Assembly: GCF_003697785.1 (NCBI RefSeq)
Contig: NZ_QOKZ01000002.1
Location: 1 to 64,000, forward strand
Length of the DNA: 64,000 nucleotides
Source: Paracoccus alkanivorans
GTDB lineage: Bacteria; Pseudomonadota; Alphaproteobacteria; Rhodobacterales; Rhodobacteraceae
Direction of reading: 5' to 3'
Shown one piece after another: positions 44,381-53,319 of this stretch (the stretch's first letter is position 1; every line of letters starts with the position of its first letter). The position numbers were made by a program, and so were the translations under genes. Below the pieces are notes generated by a model. That model was given only the letters and a program-made list of their open reading frames with translations, ran no database searches and was not told the DNA's origin.

Positions 44381-45259
44381 ATGATGCATGTCATATTTGG
44401 CGCGAATGGACGAGCGGGTGGCGAAACCGCGAATGCACTGATCAGGCATGGTGAGGAGGTGCGTGTCGTACTGCGTCGCCCGGAACAGGCCCGTGCCTGG
44501 AGGGCGCGCGGCGCGGATGTGGCGATTGCCGACATCAATGACACAGGCGCGGTCGTGGCCGCATTGCAAGGTGCTTCCGGGGCGTTCTTGCTCAGCCCGC
44601 CGCCCATTGCCGGCGATCCCTATGCGCAGGCAGTCGAGACCGGCGCGGCGTTCGCACAAGCGGTGCAGCGTGCAGGATTGTCCAAGGCGGTCATCCTGTC
44701 GTCGATCGGGGCGCAACATGCTTCCGGCACGGGAGTCATTGCCACCCTCAACCAGATCGAGACCTTGCTCGACGGTGCGGCGCCTGCAATCGCCTTCTTG
44801 CGATCGGGCTATTTTGTGGAAACCTGGAGTGAGGTCGCGAATTCCGTTGTCGAGGAGGGCGTACTTCCGAGTTTCATCGAGACCGATCGGAAGTTCCCGA
44901 TGGTGAGTACGATGGATGTGGGGAGCGCAGCAGCCGATCTTTTATGCGAGGACCGGCAGGGGCAGCGGGTTGTGCAACTGATTGGCCCTGAGGATTGGAG
45001 CCCGGGTGATGTGGCGGCCATCTTTGCCGAGCTTCTCGATCGCCCGGTCACCCCGGCATTCATCGCGCCAGAACACCGCGCGGCAGTTCTCGCGGAGGCA
45101 GGGATTCCCGCCCCGGTAGCCGATGCTCTTCTCGGCATGTATGAGGGCATTTCCAGCGGTCGCGTGGCGCTCGAGGACGGTGTCGAGCTGCGACGCGGCC
45201 GGGTTTCGCTGAGGGTAGCGATCGAACGCATCCTCGCAAACATGCCGGCAGCATCCTGA
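44381..45259 (+). CDS. NmrA-like NAD(P)-binding protein
   Basis: 292 residues with the dinucleotide-binding HVIFGANGRAGGETANALIR (GxxGxxG) and an atypical SDR fold of the NmrA/quinone-reductase-2-like type: SGAFLLSPPPIAGDPYAQAV, VILSSIGAQHASGTGVIATL and FIETDRKFPMVSTMDVGSAA. Probably an NADPH-dependent reductase or redox sensor. The start follows GGAGG (44371-44375) by 5 nt. Regulated by the divergent LysR protein by context. Confidence 0.92.
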   Translation: MMHVIFGANGRAGGETANALIRHGEEVRVVLRRPEQARAWRARGADVAIADINDTGAVVAALQGASGAFLLSPPPIAGDPYAQAVETGAAFAQAVQRAGLSKAVILSSIGAQHASGTGVIATLNQIETLLDGAAPAIAFLRSGYFVETWSEVANSVVEEGVLPSFIETDRKFPMVSTMDVGSAAADLLCEDRQGQRVVQLIGPEDWSPGDVAAIFAELLDRPVTPAFIAPEHRAAVLAEAGIPAPVADALLGMYEGISSGRVALEDGVELRRGRVSLRVAIERILANMPAAS

Positions 45260-45408
45260 TTGCCCGAATGCCGGCAGAGCCGGGCGGTTCGTTCCGGCTC
45301 TGTTATCAAACCGGAACATCGCCAGCAGAGCTGTGCCGGGAATGAGAAAGAAAGCGCGGCTCCGCCCGGAAACCTACTATGGAAGCTAAGAAAAAGGAGG
45401 CTTGTTGG

Positions 45409-46011
45409 ATGGGTGCCGTGCAAGCGCAAGCGATCATGTCTCTGGATGGCTATGTGGCCAAGCAGGACAACACCATCGGCCGGTTGTTCGACTGGCTCCA
45501 GAACGGCGAGGTCGCCCTGCCGACCCCGGCCGGAGACTTCAAGGTTCACCTCAGCCCGCCGAGCGCAGAATACTGGCGGCAGTGGATCTCTTCGCTGGGG
45601 GTATTGGTATGTGGCCGCACATTGTTCGATGTTGCGAAAGGCTGGAACGGCCGACACAGCCTGGACGTCCCCGTCGTCGTGGTCACGCATCACGTTCCTT
45701 CGGACTGGGTCGAGGCTCACCCCGACGCGCCCTTCTCCTTCGTGACCAACGGAGTGCAAGCCGCGATTGCACGCGCCCAGGAGATTGCCGGCGACCGCGT
45801 CGTCTCTGTCACCGGAGGGACCATCGCCAAACAGTGCCTGGAGCTGGGCCTGCTCGACGAAGTGGCTGTCAACCTGGTGCCGGTGGTGATGGGCGAGGGC
45901 AACCGCCCTTTCTTTGGTCAACTCTCTTCAAACGACATCATACTCGGCAACCCCACAATATGCGTTCAGGGCGACCGCGTAACCCATCTGGTTTTCCCGG
46001 TACAACCATGA
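45409..46011 (+). CDS. Dihydrofolate-reductase-fold protein (RibD C-terminal family)
   Basis: 200 residues: GAVQAQAIMSLDGYVAKQDN, LGVLVCGRTLFDVAKGWNG, VVSVTGGTIAKQCLELGLLD and VNLVPVVMGEGNRPFFGQL. This is the presumed NADPH-reductase fold also seen at 1943, but the two proteins are only distantly related. GGAGG at 45396-45400 with spacing 8 supports the ATG at 45409 over the ATG at 45379. Substrate unknown. Confidence 0.9.
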   Translation: MGAVQAQAIMSLDGYVAKQDNTIGRLFDWLQNGEVALPTPAGDFKVHLSPPSAEYWRQWISSLGVLVCGRTLFDVAKGWNGRHSLDVPVVVVTHHVPSDWVEAHPDAPFSFVTNGVQAAIARAQEIAGDRVVSVTGGTIAKQCLELGLLDEVAVNLVPVVMGEGNRPFFGQLSSNDIILGNPTICVQGDRVTHLVFPVQP

Positions 46012-46232
46012 CTCGACGTAGGGAGCTACTGATAGAAACGAGGCGGTTTCGCTGCGTACTTCCCGAAGGCCGACGTGGAGGTCACCGCACAGCAGCATCC
46101 GTCCCTGCTGAATACATGTCATAAAATCGAAGTGATCATAGCGTGAATCATGCGCTTGACACGTAACTTAGACGGTACGAATGCGGAGAGGCTGTCATCA
46201 CTTCCCGGCGAGCAGCTTCTGACGCAAGGCGC

Positions 46233-46628
46233 TCAGGCGAGCCGTTCAAGCTGCCCCTTTCGTTTCCGGATGTTCTTGTAGTCCCACTGGATGTTCCGGC
46301 TTTTTTCTAGCCACCGGGTGAGGTCGTCCAGGTCCACTTGCTCCACAGCAGTGTAACGGACTGATGCATCTTTGAATTTGCCGGTGCCACGTTTTAGCTT
46401 CGGCTCATCAAAATCGGCACCGCTCCAGAACATCAGGCGCATACAGTCTTTTAGCTTGCCGTAGCCAACTATCGGATTTCTGTCGAGGAACCAGACTGGA
46501 TGGCCGTGCCAGATTTTGCCCTCAGCGTCCGGCAGGCTTGCATCGATGGCCGATCGTAGAGCTTCGCAAATAGCCCTATCGTTCGGTGACTGAGCGGTAT
46601 GAAAGTCTTCGATAGAGGCAGGTTGCAT
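46233..46628 (-). CDS. DUF1801-family protein
   Basis: 131 residues with the YdhG/DUF1801 pattern: IEDFHTAQSPNDRAICEALR, GKIWHGHPVWFLDRNPIVGY, MRLMFWSGADFDEPKLKRGT and KDASVRYTAVEQVD. The family is a small alpha/beta iron-chaperone-like fold of uncertain role. The start at 46628 fits the domain start; the frame extends to 47027 only through unrelated sequence. The 46012-46232 gap after the reductase has no gene. Confidence 0.87.
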   Translation of the reverse strand: MQPASIEDFHTAQSPNDRAICEALRSAIDASLPDAEGKIWHGHPVWFLDRNPIVGYGKLKDCMRLMFWSGADFDEPKLKRGTGKFKDASVRYTAVEQVDLDDLTRWLEKSRNIQWDYKNIRKRKGQLERLA

Positions 46629-46796
46629 GCTGAGAGGGTAACAGAATCTTGCAGATAATTGAATACTCAAGCCGGGTTCGGATCTGTCATGCGGAGCGAT
46701 CCGTTGAAGTTGTCCCTGGCTGCGGTTGCACAAACACCGTATCAGGGAAGCTCGAGAGAGCGCAGACAATCTTGTTGTTCGCCCGCTGCCCGCTGT

Positions 46797-46918
46797 CAGG
46801 ACGGATCCTTGTCCGGCACCGGTACAGGCAAAGATGCTGGTCTGTGAACCGCCACGCCGATCATCACTAGACCGACGCCCAGAACGTCGATTGCATTCGG
46901 AATCTGGCGCAGAGCGTG
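46797..46918 (-). pseudogene. C-terminal remnant of an EamA/DMT transporter
   Basis: On the minus strand about 40 codons read ALRQIPNAIDVLGVGLVMIG, then VAVHRPASLP and a stop at 46797. This is the last helix and tail of a drug/metabolite transporter. Upstream sequence (46919-47440) has no continuation and consists of degenerate repeat-like text, including ggccagaggtccgcggagcg near 47053. The whole 46629-47440 gap contains no intact gene. Confidence 0.5.
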
Positions 46919-47440
46919 GAAGACTTGGTCGACGTGAGCATCCCGTCCCCGGGCACGGCATGGACGGCCCAAAGCTGCCGCTCACCAGTGGCTTCGATGC
47001 TGCATGCAGCTTCACCAGACCAGCCATTCATGCGTGGCGCAGCATTTCCCGTGGCCAGAGGTCCGCGGAGCGCAGGAAGCGCCCTTTGCAAACTCGGTCC
47101 CGCAGCCTACTTCCGTCCTGAAATCACGAAGCACGCTGCTGCAGTGTCGCAGCTGGAGCCGACCTTCGCTGCAACCGCGATATCGGGACCTGATACAGCG
47201 TCGCCAGAGCGGGACTTTGCAGCCGTTGACAGAACACCGAAATACGATCAGGAAGAGGGCATGAGCATGAATGCCACCAGCTTCGTGACCTATTACCACC
47301 GCCTCATCTGAGCGCGGTGCACTTCAACATGCTGCCGCCGTATGGTGGCAGACAGTTGGCTCCTACGGCGCAATGGAGCTAGAAATGCAAAGAAACTCCC
47401 TCCCCCTGAAAACTGAATTTGGATTGTCCGCTGCGCTCGT

Positions 47441-47869
47441 ATGACAGATGCGGAACGCATCGTTCAGATGGTCGGAAAGCTCGCCGCCCACCACGGCGAC
47501 ACACCGGCGCTGACGGCGGACGACCTTGCCCGAGACGTTTTCGTCGCAAATCCATGGATTTACGTTCTCGTCGCGGAGGCGCGTGGCGAGTTAATAGGCT
47601 ATTCCGCCCTGTGTGGGCTGACCCGTCTTCAGTTTGGCTGGCGGGGAATGGACATGCATCACTTGTTTACTGAGGCCGCGTATCGCGGGCGCGGCGTTGG
47701 CCGCAGTCTTATTGCGGCCAGCAAGACCAAGGCAATCGCATTGTCATGCAGTTATCTGAATGTCGGAACCAATCCAGACAACCACAAGGCTCAGGTGTTT
47801 TACGAGATATTGGGCTTTGAACGTAAAAATACACATCCCCCGCTCTTTTCGATTCGGCTTGCATCGTGA
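47441..47869 (+). CDS. GNAT-family acetyltransferase, possibly 5'-truncated
   Basis: 142 residues with VLVAEARGELIGYSALCGLT, the acetyl-CoA motif FTEAAYRGRGVGRSLIAASK and NVGTNPDNHKAQVFYEILGF. Codons just before the ATG (47423-47440) read I-W-I-V-R-C-A-R, matching the first strand that GNAT proteins normally have, but are preceded at once by a TGA and contain no usual start codon. The gene may therefore have lost its original start and now begin at Met 47441 without the first strand. Confidence 0.78.
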   Translation: MTDAERIVQMVGKLAAHHGDTPALTADDLARDVFVANPWIYVLVAEARGELIGYSALCGLTRLQFGWRGMDMHHLFTEAAYRGRGVGRSLIAASKTKAIALSCSYLNVGTNPDNHKAQVFYEILGFERKNTHPPLFSIRLAS

Positions 47870-47880
47870 CTGTCCGGTAA

Positions 47881-47920
47881 GCTCTTCACGTCGATCCGCC
47901 GGGTAGGCAACGATGCGGGG
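47881..47920 (-). repeat. Mosaic intergenic repeat, module D copy 3 (inverted)
   Basis: gctcttcacgtcgatccgcc followed by gggtaggcaacgatgcgggg, the inverted form of the copies at 33388 and 34081, directly after the acetyltransferase gene. Confidence 0.8.
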
Positions 47921-47938
47921 CATAGTTACCTTGGTTGT

Positions 47939-48880
47939 CTATGTATTTCTAAGGATGCGTATCTCGTCAGGTGAGCTAGGGGAAACTTGTCTCAGAGCTT
48001 CAATGTCATAGTTTGAAATGGTGTTCCTGATACCGTCATCAAAGCTAAATTCGAATGCCCAGTTAAAGTCGCGCAGAAGTTTGCTCACATCTAGTGCACA
48101 AGAGTAATCCCTGAACGGAAAATACCTCCGCGCCATCACATCGCTAGCGTGGTCTTTACCTGAAACGATCTTTAATTCGCCGCCTGACACAGCCGCTACT
48201 TTCTTAACCCACGCCTCAGCATTCATGGTCTCAGGTTCTGCAACATTGTAAATTGCGCGCTTGCCGAAATCAGCATCAACAAAATGGGTGATTATGTTTG
48301 CAAGGTCTTGAACATGAAGAAACTGAAATTGCACCGACCCATCGCCGGGGATGATAATTGGCCTTCCTGTCAGCACACGAGACCATATGAAGGTTTCCCG
48401 ATCATTGGCGTTGTTTGGACCATATAGATAAGGCGGGCGAAGGATTGCGAGAGGACATTCGACATGTTCAACTAAGAATTCGTCGGCTCTCGATTTATCC
48501 AACCCATAAGCACCCCAAATTTCCGCACCGCCTAGACTATCATCTTCGGCAGGTAAGCGATCAGGTGTCTCTCGATAAACCGCAGCACTGCTGAGATGTA
48601 TCCACTTGCTCGCAAAGTTGCCGAACGCAGAGAATGCTGTTTCAACCTGCTGTCTTGTGTAACCGCTAGTATCAACAACAACGTCAAATGAAGCAGAATG
48701 CTTGGCCATTTCTTCGGATCGGTCACGGTCGGCGACAATCTGAGAAACGCCATCAATTTTTCGATTCCCACGATTTAGAATCGTTACCGCATGACCTGCT
48801 CTTATGAGTGTTGGAATGAGTGCTCCTCCAACAAAACCTGACCCGCCAATCACCAGAATATTCTTCAAACCTTCTCTCAC
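47939..48880 (-). CDS. NAD-dependent epimerase/dehydratase-like protein
   Basis: 313 residues of the extended SDR fold: NILVIGGSGFVGGALIPTLI (GxxGxxG), VVDTSGYTRQQVETAFSAFG, a Tyr-Lys pair in EIWGAYGLDKSRADEFLVEH and CPLAILRPPYLYGPNNANDR. It probably oxidises or epimerises a nucleotide sugar. The start is GTG at 48880. The gene is clearly richer in A and T than the 36-46 kb block, and no sugar-pathway neighbours are present, which suggests horizontal acquisition. Confidence 0.9.
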   Translation of the reverse strand: MREGLKNILVIGGSGFVGGALIPTLIRAGHAVTILNRGNRKIDGVSQIVADRDRSEEMAKHSASFDVVVDTSGYTRQQVETAFSAFGNFASKWIHLSSAAVYRETPDRLPAEDDSLGGAEIWGAYGLDKSRADEFLVEHVECPLAILRPPYLYGPNNANDRETFIWSRVLTGRPIIIPGDGSVQFQFLHVQDLANIITHFVDADFGKRAIYNVAEPETMNAEAWVKKVAAVSGGELKIVSGKDHASDVMARRYFPFRDYSCALDVSKLLRDFNWAFEFSFDDGIRNTISNYDIEALRQVSPSSPDEIRILRNT

Positions 48881-48939
48881 ATGTAATGAATTTAGGAACT
48901 CGAATGAACACTAGTCCCAGTGCAGAAAATAGTCAATTT

Positions 48940-49026
48940 GGGCTCGGAGCCGCCTTGTGGCAACGCGGCGCTGCTCCCCGCCCTGGTCAAGCCAAGCTTG
49001 AGCCAGCTGAATGCCGGCAGGCAGCC
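48940..49026 (+). repeat. Mosaic intergenic repeat, module C copy 1
   Basis: gggctcggagccgccttgtg, ctccccgccctggtcaagcc and cagctgaatgccggcaggca in order. It lies in the 48881-49227 gap between the epimerase and the nuclease-like gene. The rest of that gap is AT-rich and holds the promoter of the latter. Confidence 0.82.
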
Positions 49027-49227
49027 AAAAGTTGCCGGTCGTGTCCAGGAACGGTACGTCGTCGCTCAGCCTACAGAGGACACTGCAGAAGCACTCGACC
49101 CATCACATACAAGGGACTTATGCGCCATTGCACAGTCCGCTCGCGGTAAAATTCTTTACGGAAAACACTTTTCACTACAATTGCATTTGAGTTGTTGTAT
49201 ATTGTGTGAATATCGGCTTTTCGCGCA

Positions 49228-50724
49228 ATGCATGGAGTATTCCAGTTGGCCACATTCTTTAGCGATGCATTTAATTTGGAAAAATCTGTTGTTGACGAGT
49301 ACGGGGCTTTTGATGTGTCAATCATCAACGATTTGCCACTTTTTATTGACCCGTTCCTTCTCTTTCACAGCGAAAAGCAAGAATATCAGGACTTACATGA
49401 TAGCATAATCGAATATCTGGTCTTTCTGAGAGATCGGGCAGCGGACAGCCACGTCAGCGACGGTATGCTACGTAATTGGTATTGCTTCCCGGAAGTAAAG
49501 CAAAACTGGTTTGGCTTCTCGATGGTTGGAAACGGCGGTTCAGGTCTCGGGATGGACTTTGCAAGAAGCTTACATGAAAACTTGAATGTCATCTTCGCCA
49601 ACTTTGGCGAGGAGAGCATCACCGAAAGTTCTCACTTGGAGAAAGTATGCTTAGTATCGAGCGGAGTCGGACGGGACAACATAAGTGATTTCGTGACAAA
49701 CCTGATCCAGGACTTTCTGTGCACATACACGGAGAGCTTCGCCAAGGCGCATTTGCGTGAAGACCAAATACGAGAAGTCTGGATTGATAGAGCCGTTTTC
49801 AATTTCAAAACACAATCTTGGCAGAGAAAGTGCTACGAACTGCCTTGGTACGAAGGTGATTACATCATCCTTACCCCCAAGGATATGCTGACGAGGGACG
49901 ACACATGGATCAACACAAGCGATTTAATCCTTAGGTTCCAAGATATTCCCACAGCCATCCCTGATGGTAGCCTTAGGGCGTCCGTCAGCAACTATTTTGA
50001 GAGAGAGCTCAAAGCCCGCAAGAAGAAGGGGCGACACCCTACCAAAGCAGAGAGGGCCGAGGCAGCGACAGCGACTATCCGGCAGTATCCTGAACTTATC
50101 GACTATTACATCAAGTTGAAAGAAGACACTGGCGATGATGCTACTGATTTGAGCTTTGAGAAGGTTTTCGCAACTGAGTTGTTTTTCTCCAAGCGCCTAC
50201 GCGAAATTCTTCAGCCTGTTCTAGCCGCAACCGATTTCTACCGCGTAAAGCCAGGCACTTACGAGGAAGCTCATATTCGACTCGCTTACCTGAAGCACGT
50301 CATCGAAGACATGGGAGGCTGGCGCATCTTCTATGACGACAATGGAAACGCGGTCGAACGGGAGAAAGACGTTCAGATACTGTACCGACTGGTTTGGTTT
50401 GGAACACCGTCGGATGCGGGTACCGAGGCCAATGATGGTCGCGGGCCGGTTGACTTCAAAATATCGCGCGGCAGAGAAAAGACACTCGTCGAAGTGAAGC
50501 TGGCAAAGAACACAAAACTTGAAATGAATCTCAGAAAACAAACCGACATATATCAAGCATCATCAGATGCGCAGCGCGCTATAAAGGCCATTGTTTACTT
50601 CTCGTATTCACAGTTGACTCGCGTGCAGCGAATATTGAAGCGGCTTGGTCTCAAAAACAGCAAAGACATTGTTCTCATCGATGCGCGCAAGGACAATAAA
50701 CCTTCAGGATCGAAAGCCGCTTGA
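49228..50724 (+). CDS. Large protein with a C-terminal PD-(D/E)XK-like nuclease motif
   Basis: 498 residues, low GC. The N-terminal part has INDLPLFIDPFLLFHSEKQE and IIEYLVFLRDRAADSHVSDG; the middle is charged and helical (RELKARKKKGRHPTKAERAE). Near residues 405-425 the sequence GRGPVDFKISRGREKTLVEV then KLAKN carries a candidate PD-(D/E)XK active site: Asp in PVDFK, and Glu-Val-Lys in LVEVK. No known restriction or anti-phage family is recognised. It is a singleton flanked by repeats and an epimerase in accessory DNA; a defence role is plausible but unproven. Confidence 0.7.
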   Translation: MHGVFQLATFFSDAFNLEKSVVDEYGAFDVSIINDLPLFIDPFLLFHSEKQEYQDLHDSIIEYLVFLRDRAADSHVSDGMLRNWYCFPEVKQNWFGFSMVGNGGSGLGMDFARSLHENLNVIFANFGEESITESSHLEKVCLVSSGVGRDNISDFVTNLIQDFLCTYTESFAKAHLREDQIREVWIDRAVFNFKTQSWQRKCYELPWYEGDYIILTPKDMLTRDDTWINTSDLILRFQDIPTAIPDGSLRASVSNYFERELKARKKKGRHPTKAERAEAATATIRQYPELIDYYIKLKEDTGDDATDLSFEKVFATELFFSKRLREILQPVLAATDFYRVKPGTYEEAHIRLAYLKHVIEDMGGWRIFYDDNGNAVEREKDVQILYRLVWFGTPSDAGTEANDGRGPVDFKISRGREKTLVEVKLAKNTKLEMNLRKQTDIYQASSDAQRAIKAIVYFSYSQLTRVQRILKRLGLKNSKDIVLIDARKDNKPSGSKAA

Positions 50725-51324
50725 ACGGCCAAGATGGTGCGTAAGTCATGACATGTGCACCATCCCTATCAAACCAGGAAAACAAAGCTGTGGCTGTGGT
50801 GGACAGACCCGATGCACTTTGCCTCGAGCCTTCATCTGGACTTTGCAAAGTCTGCTTCCTGCGCTTCGTCGACCTCGGTGTAGAGCGCAGCATCAACCGT
50901 GGCTAATACGGCCTTGTGAATGTCCGCTTTCGGGAAGGTGGCATTCGCTGTGCGCAGCCACAGCATCGTGGATGCTGCGCGACCTACGAATGTCGCGGAA
51001 GGGCTGCCTGTTGTCATCCGCCAAGACGTCCGGAACCCAATCTGCTGCCACAGGACGACGATACCAATGCTGCTGCGCTGCCGCAGGTCAGCTTCGAGCC
51101 CTTGTTGCCACACCGCGCAGCTGCTGCGTTTCTCGGGTGCAGCACAGGGAAGGTGGAAAGGCCGGCCCTGAGCCGCCTTCCAGTGATCACGCGAAGTGCT
51201 GCAGTGCGGCCCGTCATTTCGGCCATTCGCCGCGCCAGCAAAGTCATTGACTGTACGAACTCACTCAATGCGGGACGAAGCTGCCGTCGCATCAGATCGG
51301 CCGACCGGTGTCATCCGAGGACTA
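50725..51324. other. Repeat-rich gap without a gene
   Basis: 600 bp of degenerate mosaic repeat text, including ggtggcattcgctgtgcgca near 50940 and ctgcgctgccgcaggtcagc near 51070. The segment 50838-50905 (gactttgcaaagtctgcttc) resembles 55440-55512. Short frames here have no protein-like features. Confidence 0.5.
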
Positions 51325-51966
51325 CTAGCTTCCATACACGTGCAAGAAAATGCTGACGCCTCGTTGAACTCGTTTTTCAACTTCATGCTCCGACAAGGGA
51401 TCGCGAACGCCTAATTTAACCTCAATATTGACGAACCCCAACCAAAGACCCGTCAGGACGTCAGCCGCAACATCGGCATCGACCTGGGCCAAAAACCCTT
51501 GCTGCATCCCTTGCTTCAGGAGCTGGATCAGGAGTTGTTGTGCTCGTCCCGGTCCCAGTTCAAAGATCTTCTTGTGAAACTCGGGATGTTCGGTTGCAAT
51601 TGAGGCAATAAGCCGATCCCAGCCAGCCAGTTCGCGTTGGTTGATGAAGGTGACATACCTGATCCCGAAGCTGACCAAGCTTTCAGGTGTTAGCCTTTCC
51701 TGCGAAAAGCTTGCAAATTCTTCATCGGTGATCGTCAGATCCGCTTCTCGCCGGATGACGGCTTCGATCATGGTCTTCTTGTCTGCAAAGTTTGCATATA
51801 ACGTGGATTTCGACACCCCTGCCCGTGAAGCAATGTTGTCCGTCGTCACCTCCGGCCCCGTAGCGAGCAGCAGGGTACGTGCTGCATCGAGCAGGGCAGT
51901 GCGCTTGCTCTCGTCCTTAGGTCTTCCACGGGATCGTTTGGTTTTAGGCAATTGCAGCTCCGTCAC
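51325..51966 (-). CDS. TetR-family repressor
   Basis: 213 residues: an N-terminal basic arm (KTKRSRGRPKDESKRTALLD), the TetR helix-turn-helix (GPEVTTDNIASRAGVSKSTL then YANFADKKTM) and a helical ligand domain of the AefR/TetR_C type. It starts at GTG 51966, overlapping the stop of the DoxX gene (GTGA), so the two form an operon in which the repressor probably controls its own membrane-protein partner. Confidence 0.93.
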   Translation of the reverse strand: MTELQLPKTKRSRGRPKDESKRTALLDAARTLLLATGPEVTTDNIASRAGVSKSTLYANFADKKTMIEAVIRREADLTITDEEFASFSQERLTPESLVSFGIRYVTFINQRELAGWDRLIASIATEHPEFHKKIFELGPGRAQQLLIQLLKQGMQQGFLAQVDADVAADVLTGLWLGFVNIEVKLGVRDPLSEHEVEKRVQRGVSIFLHVYGS

Positions 51967-52367
51967 AGCAGAATGGACATGGATGCGGCCAGCATCAGGC
52001 CTCCAACGACAGTGACATGCTCCAAAACGATATGAAACTCCGGGGTCCGCTTAGGCTCCTCATATTTCCAGAATGGGTGTGCAACCGGAATGCAGAGGAT
52101 TGTGAAAACAGCCAAAGCGCCCGCTCCAAGCCAGCCAAGACCCCCGGCGTTGCTGATCAGAAGGGCCGGACCGCCAAGTTGGCAAGCAATCGTCGCGAGT
52201 GCGAAGACTTGGGGGACTGGCAGATTAACGTCGATCATTTCCTGCACAATGACTTTGAAGTTGAACAATCCGAACAGACCGGCCACCCAGAAGAATGACG
52301 TCAGGATGACCTTCGCTAGGAGGATCATGTGAGGATGGGTCAGCAGAAGGCTAAGCAAGTGTTCCAT
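51963..52367 (-). CDS. DoxX-family membrane protein
   Basis: 134 residues with four membrane helices: LLAKVILTSFFWVAGLFGLF, VPQVFALATIACQLGGPALL, LGWLGAGALAVFTILCIPVA and EHVTVVGGLMLAASMSILL. DoxX-like proteins are small quinone-associated membrane proteins of the stress/thiosulfate type. The start at ATG 52367 is chosen because the longer GTG frame to 52394 adds a polar leader. Its stop overlaps the TetR start. A divergent VOC gene starts 285 bp away. Confidence 0.85.
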   Translation of the reverse strand: MEHLLSLLLTHPHMILLAKVILTSFFWVAGLFGLFNFKVIVQEMIDVNLPVPQVFALATIACQLGGPALLISNAGGLGWLGAGALAVFTILCIPVAHPFWKYEEPKRTPEFHIVLEHVTVVGGLMLAASMSILL

Positions 52368-52651
52368 GGCGCTCTCATTATTTTCCAGTCCCACTAGTGT
52401 AGAAAATAATTATCGTACTCGATAGTGCGATAATGTCGCACTTAGCTTTGCCAAGGGTGGCGATGGGCTCAGAGCCGACATCTGACCTTTATTGTCAGGG
52501 CGGACAGGCCCCAGTAAATACGAGCCTCGGTTGTGCGGGACAAACTGAGCTTTCTCTGCGGCTACTCCAATGACTGCTTCCGTTTGTGCTACTTTCGTGT
52601 CGAAACTTGATGCCATCAGCATCGCCGAATCTGTCGGAGGAACCCTACTTT

Positions 52652-53068
52652 ATGATTGCCTATGTAACCGTTGGTGCAAATGACATCGCCCGGGCCGAAC
52701 GCTTTTACTCTGCTTTCCTCCCGTCCCTCGGCTACGAGGTCGAAGAATACCAAGGCGACCTGAGCTACATGCTGCCCGTAGAGCCGGGCCGGTCCGCAGT
52801 TCAGCCCGATTTCTACGTCAAATCGCCATTCAATGGGCAATCCGCCACGGCTGGCAACGGCGTAATGGTCGCTTTTCAGGCCCAGTCGCAGAAACAAGTG
52901 CGTGACCTTCACGCCTCCGCGTTGGCTGCAGGCGGCTCTGACGACGGGCAGCCTGGTTTTCGGAATTCCTATGGGCCGAACTTCTATGTCGGCTACCTTC
53001 GAGACCCGCACGGAAACAAAATAGCGCTGTTCTCTAGCGACCCGAATGAGCCTGGCCGCGACGAATAA
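52652..53068 (+). CDS. VOC-family protein
   Basis: 138 residues: MIAYVTVGANDIARAERFYS, FLPSLGYEVEEYQGDLSYML, VMVAFQAQSQKQVRDLHASA and FYVGYLRDPHGNKIALFSSD with the metal-site residues of the glyoxalase-like fold. GGAGG (52636-52640) precedes the ATG by 11 nt; the ATG at 52586 would give an unlikely leader. It is divergent from the DoxX-TetR operon and may be under the same repressor. Confidence 0.9.
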   Translation: MIAYVTVGANDIARAERFYSAFLPSLGYEVEEYQGDLSYMLPVEPGRSAVQPDFYVKSPFNGQSATAGNGVMVAFQAQSQKQVRDLHASALAAGGSDDGQPGFRNSYGPNFYVGYLRDPHGNKIALFSSDPNEPGRDE

Positions 53069-53112
53069 ACGCGGGAGCAGAAATTTGTCCGCATCGCGGC
53101 GCCGGTCAAGAT

Positions 53113-53220
53113 GGGCTCGCAGCCGCCTTGCGGCGATGCAGCGCGTGAATCGCCGCCCTGGAGCATCACATCTGGTTGCTCGATGCCGGCAGGCAGTCCT
53201 TTCACGACATTCATTCCGCC
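53113..53220 (+). repeat. Mosaic intergenic repeat, module C copy 4 (diverged)
   Basis: gggctcgcagccgccttgcg and ttgctcgatgccggcaggca in module C order, followed by gcagtcctttcacgacattc as in copy 2. It fills the gap between the VOC gene and the HEPN-like gene. Confidence 0.75.
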
Positions 53221-53319
53221 TGCAGCATGACACAGAGCCCATTGCCCGGAGGGCGGGAAGCGGACCTTCGCAGCGATGCCACGAAAGCGCTCCCTACCGG
53301 CGTAAACACTTGTTTGCGC

